Of a DNA stretch of 64,000 bases, positions 9,841-19,400 are shown in pieces. The notes under the pieces were generated by a model. That model was not told the origin of the DNA. It worked only from the letters and a program-made list of their open reading frames with translations, and searched no databases. The translations under genes and the position numbers were made by a program. Each line of letters opens with the position of its first letter. The stretch's first letter is position 1. The stretch spans positions 1,310,875 through 1,374,874 of the forward strand of contig SDUX01000005.1 in NCBI GenBank assembly GCA_008729055.1. The letters are read 5' to 3'. This DNA is from Pyropia haitanensis. Lineage: Eukaryota > Rhodophyta > Bangiophyceae > Bangiales > Bangiaceae.

Positions 9841-10005
9841 GGGAAGCGCACGCGGCGGCACTACCCGACGCACCCCGCAGCAGGGCGTGGCGGTGCAGCC
9901 ACGGGAGCGGGCGACCAAGTCGCACCGGTTGGCGCCTGACGGCGCGCCACGGTGCTGCCGCAAGGGGGCGTGGCCACACTGCCGCGACCAAGGCAAACGA
10001 GCGAA

Positions 10006-12750
10006 ATGGCAGGGGATGGCGTGCCACGCGTGACCAAGTTGGACGTGGACAACTACCTGTCATGGAGCACGGAATTGGAGCACGTAATGCGCTACAAGCG
10101 CTGCTGGAGCGCAGTGAAGCCGCGCGCGGGTAACGCGACCACCTCGGCGGTGACAGAAACGTCAGCCGGGGCTGGCGACGCGGCGGCGGAGGCGGCAGCG
10201 GATGCGGCGGCGGCCGCCCGTGTGCCCCTCGAGGAAGCGGCGCTGGACAAGGAAGAGCAGGCCATGTCACTGATCATGCTCAATGTCAAGCAGCACCACC
10301 ACTCCGCCCTGCGCGGATGCAAGACCGCGCGGGAGGCGTGGGAGACGCTGGCGGCCGAGTTCCGGTCGCAGGGCCCGGCCAGGGAGATGAACCTGCGGAC
10401 CGAGCTCAACCAGATGCGAATGAGGTCGAACGAGAACGTCGTCCAGTACTTCAACAGGAGCAAGACGGTGGTATGGGAGTTGGACGTACTCGGGGTGGCG
10501 GTGACCGACCGTCAGCACCTTACGGCGCTGCTGCATGGACTGCTCCCCAAGTTCAAGCTCCGAGGCACGATCATCGCGTCCCAACAGGGGATGACCGTCC
10601 CCTTAGCTCTGGTGGAGTTGCGGGCGGCGGAGTCCGAGATGCGCCTGGTGGCGGGGAGAAAGGACGAAGCCGCAGAGACGGCGTTCACGGCAAATGACGG
10701 CGGCGGCCGCCGAGAGGTCCACGAGCGCCTGTGCTTCAAGTGCAACAAGCCGGGCCACATCAAGCGCAACTGCCCTGAATGGGACAAGAGGAAAAAGGGC
10801 AGCGACGCCCCACACGCCATATCAATGATGGCGGTGGCGGATGTGCACGGTGATGCGCGGTCGGCCTTTCGGGCGGACGCCGAGAGCACCGCGGAACCAG
10901 CGGTGGGCGGGTGGATCGTCGACAGCGGAGCGTCCCACCACATGACTGGGGAGCACACGGCACTGGTGGATCTGGGGCCGTGCCAGCCCGTGCGTGTGGA
11001 GCTCGCCGACGGCAGCACGCGGGTGGCCACCAAGAAGGGCAGCGCGACGATCACTGGGAAGGTCAAGGACCAGACCGTGTCCGTGACTCTCAAGGACGTG
11101 TTGGTCGTCCCCGGGATGTCGGTGTCGCTCTTCTCCGTGCGCGTCGCAACGAGTTTTGGCCACCGCGTGGAATTCCGCAACAACTGGGTGGGGATCTACC
11201 GGGGGGAGGAGATCGCGCTCGAGGGCACCCCGCACGGCAACATCTACAAGCTGCGTGAGGCTCAGGACGGGGCAGGAATGGCGACGTCAGCCGTCCCGGC
11301 GCACACCTGGCACCAGCGATTCGGCCACACGGGCGGAGGCACGCTTGCGCAAGTGCCGGCGGCTGTGACAGGAATGCCCGTCTCCCCCACCGAGCTACGG
11401 AAGCTGACCGCGGCGGCCTGCGGGCCATGCATCCGGGGGAAGATGACGCGGGCCCCTTTCCCCTCGTCCGACTCCGTCGCGATGGGGGTGCTGGACCTCA
11501 TCCACACGGACGTGTGTGGGCCTATGCCCGTCCCGACACCAGGGGGCGACCGCTACCAGGTCGTGCTGGTCGACGACAAGAGCAAGTACAAGGCGGTGGT
11601 GCCCATCCAGACGAAGGGGCAGGCCAGCGACGTGGTCATGGAGATCGTCAATCGGTGGGAGACGCAGCTGGGCCGAAAGGCCAAGGTGGTGCGACAGCCA
11701 GGGGGCGCTGGCGCTGATGCGCAACCCCATGACGTCCAACCGCACGAAGCACATCGACGTCACCCACCACTTCGTGCGCGAGTGCGTCGAGTCCGGGGCC
11801 ATCACGGTGGTTGGGGTCGGCACCAGAGATATGACGGCGGACTGCCTGACGAAGCCGCTGGCGACAGAGGCGTTCAACAAGTGCCGCGAGGCGCTCGGCC
11901 TGGTGGACCTGACACAGGCCGCTTCTCGGGTGGGAGTGTTGGCGCCGGGAGAATCGCACCCGCCCCGGGGCGGCAGCCGCCCGCCCTCGGGAGGGGCCGG
12001 TGGGGGCTCGTCAATGAGCACGCCCCCACCAGAGCCACCGACGTGGGAGCGCGGCGCTACACCCGCCGCAACCGCCACGACGGGCGCGAGCGGCGCGGCG
12101 GTCGCGGGAAGCCCGCGACCGTAAGCAGCCGCGTGGCCGCCCCCGGACGCGACCCGTGTGGTGGCGGAACCGGGAGACGACCCGTCCGGACCCGGGAGGG
12201 ACGTGCGGCACGCCCGGGACGTGCGGGGGCACGAGGGACAAACGGGCCACGCAAGCGCAAGGCAAGAAGGGGCGCTGCACGCGCAAGGGCCGCACGTGGG
12301 GCCGTGCGGGGGGCGCGGGACACGCGGGGGCGTGCGGGGGATCGCGGGGCACACGGGGGCGTGCGGGGAGGCGCGGGGCGCGCGGGGGCGTGCGCGGAGG
12401 CGCGGGGCACACGGGGGCGTGCGGGGAGGCGCGGGGCGCGCGAGGCGCGCGGGGCGTGCGAGGCGCGCGGGGCACGCAGGCCACGGAGATGGGGGCAGCG
12501 TCGCCGGTGTACGAAGGCAGGGAAGTATAAGAGAGAGCCCGGGCGGGCCGAGGGGAGCGGGGGAGAGGGTGGAGCAACTTTGAGAAACCCGGGGTCGGGG
12601 GGGACCGACCGAACACACGGGGGAGTGAACCACACACGGGGGACGCACACAAAGGGAGGGGCTCCCAACAGGTTATGGGCCCAGGCCTACCCTGGGCATA
12701 GGGGTACGCTTGGAGCGCACGGCGGTGGCTGTGCGGGGACGGGGGCGTAA
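10006..12750 (+). CDS. gag-pro: Copia Gag-protease-truncated integrase, unit 3
   Basis: Same as unit 1 up to the deletion junction. The read-through tail over LTR 4 carries the changes from that LTR's AT/A variants. Confidence 0.88.
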   Translation: MAGDGVPRVTKLDVDNYLSWSTELEHVMRYKRCWSAVKPRAGNATTSAVTETSAGAGDAAAEAAADAAAAARVPLEEAALDKEEQAMSLIMLNVKQHHHSALRGCKTAREAWETLAAEFRSQGPAREMNLRTELNQMRMRSNENVVQYFNRSKTVVWELDVLGVAVTDRQHLTALLHGLLPKFKLRGTIIASQQGMTVPLALVELRAAESEMRLVAGRKDEAAETAFTANDGGGRREVHERLCFKCNKPGHIKRNCPEWDKRKKGSDAPHAISMMAVADVHGDARSAFRADAESTAEPAVGGWIVDSGASHHMTGEHTALVDLGPCQPVRVELADGSTRVATKKGSATITGKVKDQTVSVTLKDVLVVPGMSVSLFSVRVATSFGHRVEFRNNWVGIYRGEEIALEGTPHGNIYKLREAQDGAGMATSAVPAHTWHQRFGHTGGGTLAQVPAAVTGMPVSPTELRKLTAAACGPCIRGKMTRAPFPSSDSVAMGVLDLIHTDVCGPMPVPTPGGDRYQVVLVDDKSKYKAVVPIQTKGQASDVVMEIVNRWETQLGRKAKVVRQPGGAGADAQPHDVQPHEAHRRHPPLRARVRRVRGHHGGWGRHQRYDGGLPDEAAGDRGVQQVPRGARPGGPDTGRFSGGSVGAGRIAPAPGRQPPALGRGRWGLVNEHAPTRATDVGARRYTRRNRHDGRERRGGRGKPATVSSRVAAPGRDPCGGGTGRRPVRTREGRAARPGRAGARGTNGPRKRKARRGAARARAARGAVRGARDTRGRAGDRGAHGGVRGGAGRAGACAEARGTRGRAGRRGAREARGACEARGARRPRRWGQRRRCTKAGKYKREPGRAEGSGGEGGATLRNPGSGGTDRTHGGVNHTRGTHTKGGAPNRLWAQAYPGHRGTLGAHGGGCAGTGA
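11689..11936 (+). pseudogene. RNase H remnant, Copia unit 3
   Basis: Identical junction and motifs as in unit 1. Confidence 0.9.
11937..12670 (+). repeat. Copia LTR 4
   Basis: 734 bp. A at position 304, but AT at 405-406 (12,341-12,342) and A at 417 (12,353); shared with LTRs 5 and 6. Confidence 0.93.
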
Positions 12751-12915
12751 GGGAAGCGCACGCGGCGGCACTACCCGACGCACCCCGCAGCAGGGCGTGG
12801 CGGTGCAGCCACGGGAGCGGGCGACCAAGTCGCACCGGTTGGCGCCTGACGGCGCGCCACGGTGCTGCCGCAAGGGGGCGTGGCCACACTGCCGCGACCA
12901 AGGCAAACGAGCGAA

Positions 12916-15660
12916 ATGGCAGGGGATGGCGTGCCACGCGTGACCAAGTTGGACGTGGACAACTACCTGTCATGGAGCACGGAATTGGAGCACGTAATGC
13001 GCTACAAGCGCTGCTGGAGCGCAGTGAAGCCGCGCGCGGGTAACGCGACCACCTCGGCGGTGACAGAAACGTCAGCCGGGGCTGGCGACGCGGCGGCGGA
13101 GGCGGCAGCGGATGCGGCGGCGGCCGCCCGTGTGCCCCTCGAGGAAGCGGCGCTGGACAAGGAAGAGCAGGCCATGTCACTGATCATGCTCAATGTCAAG
13201 CAGCACCACCACTCCGCCCTGCGCGGATGCAAGACCGCGCGGGAGGCGTGGGAGACGCTGGCGGCCGAGTTCCGGTCGCAGGGCCCGGCCAGGGAGATGA
13301 ACCTGCGGACCGAGCTCAACCAGATGCGAATGAGGTCGAACGAGAACGTCGTCCAGTACTTCAACAGGAGCAAGACGGTGGTATGGGAGTTGGACGTACT
13401 CGGGGTGGCGGTGACCGACCGTCAGCACCTTACGGCGCTGCTGCATGGACTGCTCCCCAAGTTCAAGCTCCGAGGCACGATCATCGCGTCCCAACAGGGG
13501 ATGACCGTCCCCTTAGCTCTGGTGGAGTTGCGGGCGGCGGAGTCCGAGATGCGCCTGGTGGCGGGGAGAAAGGACGAAGCCGCAGAGACGGCGTTCACGG
13601 CAAATGACGGCGGCGGCCGCCGAGAGGTCCACGAGCGCCTGTGCTTCAAGTGCAACAAGCCGGGCCACATCAAGCGCAACTGCCCTGAATGGGACAAGAG
13701 GAAAAAGGGCAGCGACGCCCCACACGCCATATCAATGATGGCGGTGGCGGATGTGCACGGTGATGCGCGGTCGGCCTTTCGGGCGGACGCCGAGAGCACC
13801 GCGGAACCAGCGGTGGGCGGGTGGATCGTCGACAGCGGAGCGTCCCACCACATGACTGGGGAGCACACGGCACTGGTGGATCTGGGGCCGTGCCAGCCCG
13901 TGCGTGTGGAGCTCGCCGACGGCAGCACGCGGGTGGCCACCAAGAAGGGCAGCGCGACGATCACTGGGAAGGTCAAGGACCAGACCGTGTCCGTGACTCT
14001 CAAGGACGTGTTGGTCGTCCCCGGGATGTCGGTGTCGCTCTTCTCCGTGCGCGTCGCAACGAGTTTTGGCCACCGCGTGGAATTCCGCAACAACTGGGTG
14101 GGGATCTACCGGGGGGAGGAGATCGCGCTCGAGGGCACCCCGCACGGCAACATCTACAAGCTGCGTGAGGCTCAGGACGGGGCAGGAATGGCGACGTCAG
14201 CCGTCCCGGCGCACACCTGGCACCAGCGATTCGGCCACACGGGCGGAGGCACGCTTGCGCAAGTGCCGGCGGCTGTGACAGGAATGCCCGTCTCCCCCAC
14301 CGAGCTACGGAAGCTGACCGCGGCGGCCTGCGGGCCATGCATCCGGGGGAAGATGACGCGGGCCCCTTTCCCCTCGTCCGACTCCGTCGCGATGGGGGTG
14401 CTGGACCTCATCCACAAGGACGTGTGTGGGCCTATGCCCGTCCCGACACCAGGGGGCGACCGCTACCAGGTCGTGCTGGTCGACGACAAGAGCAAGTACA
14501 AGGCGGTGGTGCCCATCCAGACGAAGGGGCAGGCCAGCGACGTGGTCATGGAGATCGTCAATCGGTGGGAGACGCAGCTGGGCCGAAAGGCCAAGGTGGT
14601 GCGACAGCCAGGGGGCGCTGGCGCTGATGCGCAACCCCATGACGTCCAACCGCACGAAGCACATCGACGTCACCCACCACTTCGTGCGCGAGTGCGTCGA
14701 GTCCGGGGCCATCACGGTGGTTGGGGTCGGCACCAGAGATATGACGGCGGACTGCCTGACGAAGCCGCTGGCGACAGAGGCGTTCAACAAGTGCCGCGAG
14801 GCGCTCGGCCTGGTGGACCTGACACAGGCCGCTTCTCGGGTGGGAGTGTTGGCGCCGGGAGAATCGCACCCGCCCCGGGGCGGCAGCCGCCCGCCCTCGG
14901 GAGGGGCCGGTGGGGGCTCGTCAATGAGCACGCCCCCACCAGAGCCACCGACGTGGGAGCGCGGCGCTACACCCGCCGCAACCGCCACGACGGGCGCGAG
15001 CGGCGCGGCGGTCGCGGGAAGCCCGCGACCGTAAGCAGCCGCGTGGCCGCCCCCGGACGCGACCCGTGTGGTGGCGGAACCGGGAGACGACCCGTCCGGA
15101 CCCGGGAGGGACGTGCGGCACGCCCGGGACGTGCGGGGGCACGAGGGACAAACGGGCCACGCAAGCGCAAGGCAAGAAGGGGCGCTGCACGCGCAAGGGC
15201 CGCACGTGGGGCCGTGCGGGGGGCGCGGGACACGCGGGGGCGTGCGGGGGATCGCGGGGCACACGGGGGCGTGCGGGGAGGCGCGGGGCGCGCGGGGGCG
15301 TGCGCGGAGGCGCGGGGCACACGGGGGCGTGCGGGGAGGCGCGGGGCGCGCGAGGCGCGCGGGGCGTGCGAGGCGCGCGGGGCACGCAGGCCACGGAGAT
15401 GGGGGCAGCGTCGCCGGTGTACGAAGGCAGGGAAGTATAAGAGAGAGCCCGGGCGGGCCGAGGGGAGCGGGGGAGAGGGTGGAGCAACTTTGAGAAACCC
15501 GGGGTCGGGGGGGACCGACCGAACACACGGGGGAGTGAACCACACACGGGGGACGCACACAAAGGGAGGGGCTCCCAACAGGTTATGGGCCCAGGCCTAC
15601 CCTGGGCATAGGGGTACGCTTGGAGCGCACGGCGGTGGCTGTGCGGGGACGGGGGCGTAA
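12916..15660 (+). CDS. gag-pro: Copia Gag-protease-truncated integrase, unit 4
   Basis: Same organisation. One private substitution at 14,417 (C to A) turns the residue before the first integrase Asp from Thr to Lys (HKDVCGP). Confidence 0.88.
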   Translation: MAGDGVPRVTKLDVDNYLSWSTELEHVMRYKRCWSAVKPRAGNATTSAVTETSAGAGDAAAEAAADAAAAARVPLEEAALDKEEQAMSLIMLNVKQHHHSALRGCKTAREAWETLAAEFRSQGPAREMNLRTELNQMRMRSNENVVQYFNRSKTVVWELDVLGVAVTDRQHLTALLHGLLPKFKLRGTIIASQQGMTVPLALVELRAAESEMRLVAGRKDEAAETAFTANDGGGRREVHERLCFKCNKPGHIKRNCPEWDKRKKGSDAPHAISMMAVADVHGDARSAFRADAESTAEPAVGGWIVDSGASHHMTGEHTALVDLGPCQPVRVELADGSTRVATKKGSATITGKVKDQTVSVTLKDVLVVPGMSVSLFSVRVATSFGHRVEFRNNWVGIYRGEEIALEGTPHGNIYKLREAQDGAGMATSAVPAHTWHQRFGHTGGGTLAQVPAAVTGMPVSPTELRKLTAAACGPCIRGKMTRAPFPSSDSVAMGVLDLIHKDVCGPMPVPTPGGDRYQVVLVDDKSKYKAVVPIQTKGQASDVVMEIVNRWETQLGRKAKVVRQPGGAGADAQPHDVQPHEAHRRHPPLRARVRRVRGHHGGWGRHQRYDGGLPDEAAGDRGVQQVPRGARPGGPDTGRFSGGSVGAGRIAPAPGRQPPALGRGRWGLVNEHAPTRATDVGARRYTRRNRHDGRERRGGRGKPATVSSRVAAPGRDPCGGGTGRRPVRTREGRAARPGRAGARGTNGPRKRKARRGAARARAARGAVRGARDTRGRAGDRGAHGGVRGGAGRAGACAEARGTRGRAGRRGAREARGACEARGARRPRRWGQRRRCTKAGKYKREPGRAEGSGGEGGATLRNPGSGGTDRTHGGVNHTRGTHTKGGAPNRLWAQAYPGHRGTLGAHGGGCAGTGA
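14599..14846 (+). pseudogene. RNase H remnant, Copia unit 4
   Basis: Identical junction and motifs as in unit 1. Confidence 0.9.
14847..15580 (+). repeat. Copia LTR 5
   Basis: 734 bp; same variant state as LTR 4. Confidence 0.93.
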
Positions 15661-15825
15661 GGGAAGCGCACGCGGCGGCACTACCCGACGCACCCCGCAG
15701 CAGGGCGTGGCGGTGCAGCCACGGGAGCGGGCGACCAAGTCGCACCGGTTGGCGCCTGACGGCGCGCCACGGTGCTGCCGCAAGGGGGCGTGGCCACACT
15801 GCCGCGACCAAGGCAAACGAGCGAA

Positions 15826-18615
15826 ATGGCAGGGGATGGCGTGCCACGCGTGACCAAGTTGGACGTGGACAACTACCTGTCATGGAGCACGGAATTGGAG
15901 CACGTAATGCGCTACAAGCGCTGCTGGAGCGCAGTGAAGCCGCGCGCGGGTAACGCGACCACCTCGGCGGTGACAGAAACGTCAGCCGGGGCTGGCGACG
16001 CGGCGGCGGAGGCGGCAGCGGATGCGGCGGCGGCCGCCCGTGTGCCCCTCGAGGAAGCGGCGCTGGACAAGGAAGAGCAGGCCATGTCACTGATCATGCT
16101 CAATGTCAAGCAGCACCACCACTCCGCCCTGCGCGGATGCAAGACCGCGCGGGAGGCGTGGGAGACGCTGGCGGCCGAGTTCCGGTCGCAGGGCCCGGCC
16201 AGGGAGATGAACCTGCGGACCGAGCTCAACCAGATGCGAATGAGGTCGAACGAGAACGTCGTCCAGTACTTCAACAGGAGCAAGACGGTGGTATGGGAGT
16301 TGGACGTACTCGGGGTGGCGGTGACCGACCGTCAGCACCTTACGGCGCTGCTGCATGGACTGCTCCCCAAGTTCAAGCTCCGAGGCACGATCATCGCGTC
16401 CCAACAGGGGATGACCGTCCCCTTAGCTCTGGTGGAGTTGCGGGCGGCGGAGTCCGAGATGCGCCTGGTGGCGGGGAGAAAGGACGAAGCCGCAGAGACG
16501 GCGTTCACGGCAAATGACGGCGGCGGCCGCCGAGAGGTCCACGAGCGCCTGTGCTTCAAGTGCAACAAGCCGGGCCACATCAAGCGCAACTGCCCTGAAT
16601 GGGACAAGAGGAAAAAGGGCAGCGACGCCCCACACGCCATATCAATGATGGCGGTGGCGGATGTGCACGGTGATGCGCGGTCGGCCTTTCGGGCGGACGC
16701 CGAGAGCACCGCGGAACCAGCGGTGGGCGGGTGGATCGTCGACAGCGGAGCGTCCCACCACATGACTGGGGAGCACACGGCACTGGTGGATCTGGGGCCG
16801 TGCCAGCCCGTGCGTGTGGAGCTCGCCGACGGCAGCACGCGGGTGGCCACCAAGAAGGGCAGCGCGACGATCACTGGGAAGGTCAAGGACCAGACCGTGT
16901 CCGTGACTCTCAAGGACGTGTTGGTCGTCCCCGGGATGTCGGTGTCGCTCTTCTCCGTGCGCGTCGCAACGAGTTTTGGCCACCGCGTGGAATTCCGCAA
17001 CAACTGGGTGGGGATCTACCGGGGGGAGGAGATCGCGCTCGAGGGCACCCCGCACGGCAACATCTACAAGCTGCGTGAGGCTCAGGACGGGGCAGGAATG
17101 GCGACGTCAGCCGTCCCGGCGCACACCTGGCACCAGCGATTCGGCCACACGGGCGGAGGCACGCTTGCGCAAGTGCCGGCGGCTGTGACAGGAATGCCCG
17201 TCTCCCCCACCGAGCTACGGAAGCTGACCGCGGCGGCCTGCGGGCCATGCATCCGGGGGAAGATGACGCGGGCCCCTTTCCCCTCGTCCGACTCCGTCGC
17301 GATGGGGGTGCTGGACCTCATCCACACGGACGTGTGTGGGCCTATGCCCGTCCCGACACCAGGGGGCGACCGCTACCAGGTCGTGCTGGTCGACGACAAG
17401 AGCAAGTACAAGGCGGTGGTGCCCATCCAGACGAAGGGGCAGGCCAGCGACGTGGTCATGGAGATCGTCAATCGGTGGGAGACGCAGCTGGGCCGAAAGG
17501 CCAAGGTGGTGCGACAGCCAGGGGGCGCTGGCGCTGATGCGCAACCCCATGACGTCCAACCGCACGAAGCACATCGACGTCACCCACCACTTCGTGCGCG
17601 AGTGCGTCGAGTCCGGGGCCATCACGGTGGTTGGGGTCGGCACCAGAGATATGACGGCGGACTGCCTGACGAAGCCGCTGGCGACAGAGGCGTTCAACAA
17701 GTGCCGCGAGGCGCTCGGCCTGGTGGACCTGACACAGGCCGCTTCTCGGGTGGGAGTGTTGGCGCCGGGAGAATCGCACCCGCCCCGGGGCGGCAGCCGC
17801 CCGCCCTCGGGAGGGGCCGGTGGGGGCTCGTCAATGAGCACGCCCCCACCAGAGCCACCGACGTGGGAGCGCGGCGCTACACCCGCCGCAACCGCCACGA
17901 CGGGCGCGAGCGGCGCGGCGGTCGCGGGAAGCCCGCGACCGTAAGCAGCCGCGTGGCCGCCCCCGGACGCGACCCGTGTGGTGGCGGAACCGGGAGACGA
18001 CCCGTCCGGACCCGGGAGGGACGTGCGGCACGCCCGGGACGTGCGGGGGCACGAGGGACAAACGGGCCACGCAAGCGCAAGGCAAGAAGGGGCGCTGCAC
18101 GCGCAAGGGCCGCACGTGGGGCCGTGCGGGGGGCGCGGGACACGCGGGGGCGTGCGGGGGATCGCGGGGCACACGGGGGCGTGCGGGGAGGCGCGGGGCG
18201 CGCGGGGGCGTGCGCGGAGGCGCGGGGCACACGGGGGCGTGCGGGGAGGCGCGGGGCGCGCGAGGCGCGCGGGGCGTGCGAGGCGCGCGGGGCACGCAGG
18301 CCACGGAGATGGGGGCAGCGTCGCCGGTGTACGAAGGCAGGGAAGTATAAGAGAGAGCCCGGGCGGGCCGAGGGGAGCGGGGGAGAGGGTGGAGCAACTT
18401 TGAGAAACCCGGGGTCGGGGGGGACCGACCGAACACACGGGGGAGTGAACCACACACGGGGGACGCACACAAAGGGAGGGGCTCCCAACACGGTTGGCGA
18501 CGCGGCAGCGACCGTGTCGGATGCCACTACCGCGGCGTCGGCGGCGGCGGCGGCGGCGGCTGCAACGACATCGGCGCAGGCGGCGGTGGCAGCGGTGGCG
18601 GCGGTGGGCGGGTGA
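15826..18615 (+). CDS. gag-pro: Copia Gag-protease-truncated integrase, unit 5
   Basis: Same coding part as unit 1. Because this unit is followed by flanking DNA instead of another unit, the out-of-frame tail ends in the Ala-rich flank at 18,615. Confidence 0.88.
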   Translation: MAGDGVPRVTKLDVDNYLSWSTELEHVMRYKRCWSAVKPRAGNATTSAVTETSAGAGDAAAEAAADAAAAARVPLEEAALDKEEQAMSLIMLNVKQHHHSALRGCKTAREAWETLAAEFRSQGPAREMNLRTELNQMRMRSNENVVQYFNRSKTVVWELDVLGVAVTDRQHLTALLHGLLPKFKLRGTIIASQQGMTVPLALVELRAAESEMRLVAGRKDEAAETAFTANDGGGRREVHERLCFKCNKPGHIKRNCPEWDKRKKGSDAPHAISMMAVADVHGDARSAFRADAESTAEPAVGGWIVDSGASHHMTGEHTALVDLGPCQPVRVELADGSTRVATKKGSATITGKVKDQTVSVTLKDVLVVPGMSVSLFSVRVATSFGHRVEFRNNWVGIYRGEEIALEGTPHGNIYKLREAQDGAGMATSAVPAHTWHQRFGHTGGGTLAQVPAAVTGMPVSPTELRKLTAAACGPCIRGKMTRAPFPSSDSVAMGVLDLIHTDVCGPMPVPTPGGDRYQVVLVDDKSKYKAVVPIQTKGQASDVVMEIVNRWETQLGRKAKVVRQPGGAGADAQPHDVQPHEAHRRHPPLRARVRRVRGHHGGWGRHQRYDGGLPDEAAGDRGVQQVPRGARPGGPDTGRFSGGSVGAGRIAPAPGRQPPALGRGRWGLVNEHAPTRATDVGARRYTRRNRHDGRERRGGRGKPATVSSRVAAPGRDPCGGGTGRRPVRTREGRAARPGRAGARGTNGPRKRKARRGAARARAARGAVRGARDTRGRAGDRGAHGGVRGGAGRAGACAEARGTRGRAGRRGAREARGACEARGARRPRRWGQRRRCTKAGKYKREPGRAEGSGGEGGATLRNPGSGGTDRTHGGVNHTRGTHTKGGAPNTVGDAAATVSDATTAASAAAAAAAATTSAQAAVAAVAAVGG
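17509..17756 (+). pseudogene. RNase H remnant, Copia unit 5
   Basis: Identical junction and motifs as in unit 1. Confidence 0.9.
17757..18490 (+). repeat. Copia LTR 6 (right end of array)
   Basis: 734 bp; same variant state as LTR 4. Followed directly by the CGGTT target duplication rather than by a primer-binding site. Confidence 0.93.
18491..18495 (+). repeat. Right target-site duplication of the Copia array
   Basis: CGGTT, matching 3,202-3,206. Confidence 0.85.
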
Positions 18616-18775
18616 GCGCGCTGGCCGGCGGCGGCGTGCTCCGCGTCGTGGCGGTCCCTCCCACCCGCAGCGGCGGCGGCGGCGGCCGCGGCGACCGTGG
18701 CCGGCGGGCCGTCCTTTGCGGTGGGCACCGCGCGAACGCGGGAGGGGGCGGTCCAACAAAACCAAGTAAACTGTT
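18496..18775. other. Ala-codon-rich flank between two elements
   Basis: Contains a short (GCG)n tract at about 18,539-18,560 and further GC-rich sequence. Joined to the DNA left of the Copia array it would continue an open Ala-rich frame up to the stop at 18,613-18,615. No recognised product. Confidence 0.4.
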
Positions 18776-18776
18776 G

Positions 18777-19057
18777 TGCTTCGTTATTTGTCGTCTCTTC
18801 ACCGGGTAACTCCGATCGATTGACTGGGTCGTTGCGGCGAGCGAGGTACTCCTCATGAGTGGGAGAGGCGCCGACTGACACGACTGCCCAACCGGCAGGA
18901 GAGGGCTGCCGAGGAGAGGCGGGCTGTGTCGGGCGGCGGCGGCTGCGAGCCGAGCCGCAGGGCGGCGGCGGCTGCGCGCCGAGCCCCTTATCTACGACCC
19001 CGCCGCTCCTCCGTTCTCCCTCCCGCCGGGCCGGCACGTCCGTCGTCTTTCGCGCCT
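18777..19057 (+). repeat. Split direct repeat A1
   Basis: 281 bp starting TGCTTCGTTATTTGTCG and ending TTTCGCGCCT; repeated at 23,759-24,039. Confidence 0.92.
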
Positions 19058-19400
19058 GTCCTGTTGGTTGGCGCTCAGACGACGTCTGGGGACCTCTTGG
19101 GGTCGCTGGACTGGCGGTGACTTTGGGTTGCGGCCCGATGCTGGCGCTTGCGCCAACGTTGCCCTCCCCTTTGGGGGGGCCGCGGTACGAGGGGAATCCC
19201 CTCGTCCCGTGCCGACCCATCTTGGGTACCGGTAAACTTTGCGTGGCAGCGGACCTTGTTGCCTGTGCCTGCCTCTTCTCTGTCCTTGCCGGCGCCGTCG
19301 AGGCGTTGGCTGTTGGTGGGGTAGCGGCTGGCGTTGTTACGTGCTCGGGGACGGACGACGAGGAAGAGATTCAACCCACCATCCCTGCCGGTGGAGCTAA

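Larger units (their letters stand above)
3207..18490 (+). mobile_element. Tandem array of an internally deleted Copia-type LTR retrotransposon
   Basis: The order is LTR-internal-LTR-internal and so on: six LTRs and five internal regions, each LTR shared by neighbouring units, period exactly 2,910 bp (734-bp LTR plus 2,176-bp internal). LTRs begin TGTTGG and end CCAACA. A primer-binding site lies directly after each internal-facing LTR and a purine tract GGGTGGGAG directly before each following LTR. The internal region encodes Gag with a zinc knuckle, the aspartic protease, the integrase zinc domain and the start of the integrase core. It then jumps to the C-terminal end of RNase H, so about two thirds of pol is missing. 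Copies differ at only a handful of positions. A single 5-bp target duplication brackets the whole array, so it expanded after one insertion or inserted as one unit. Confidence 0.95.
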
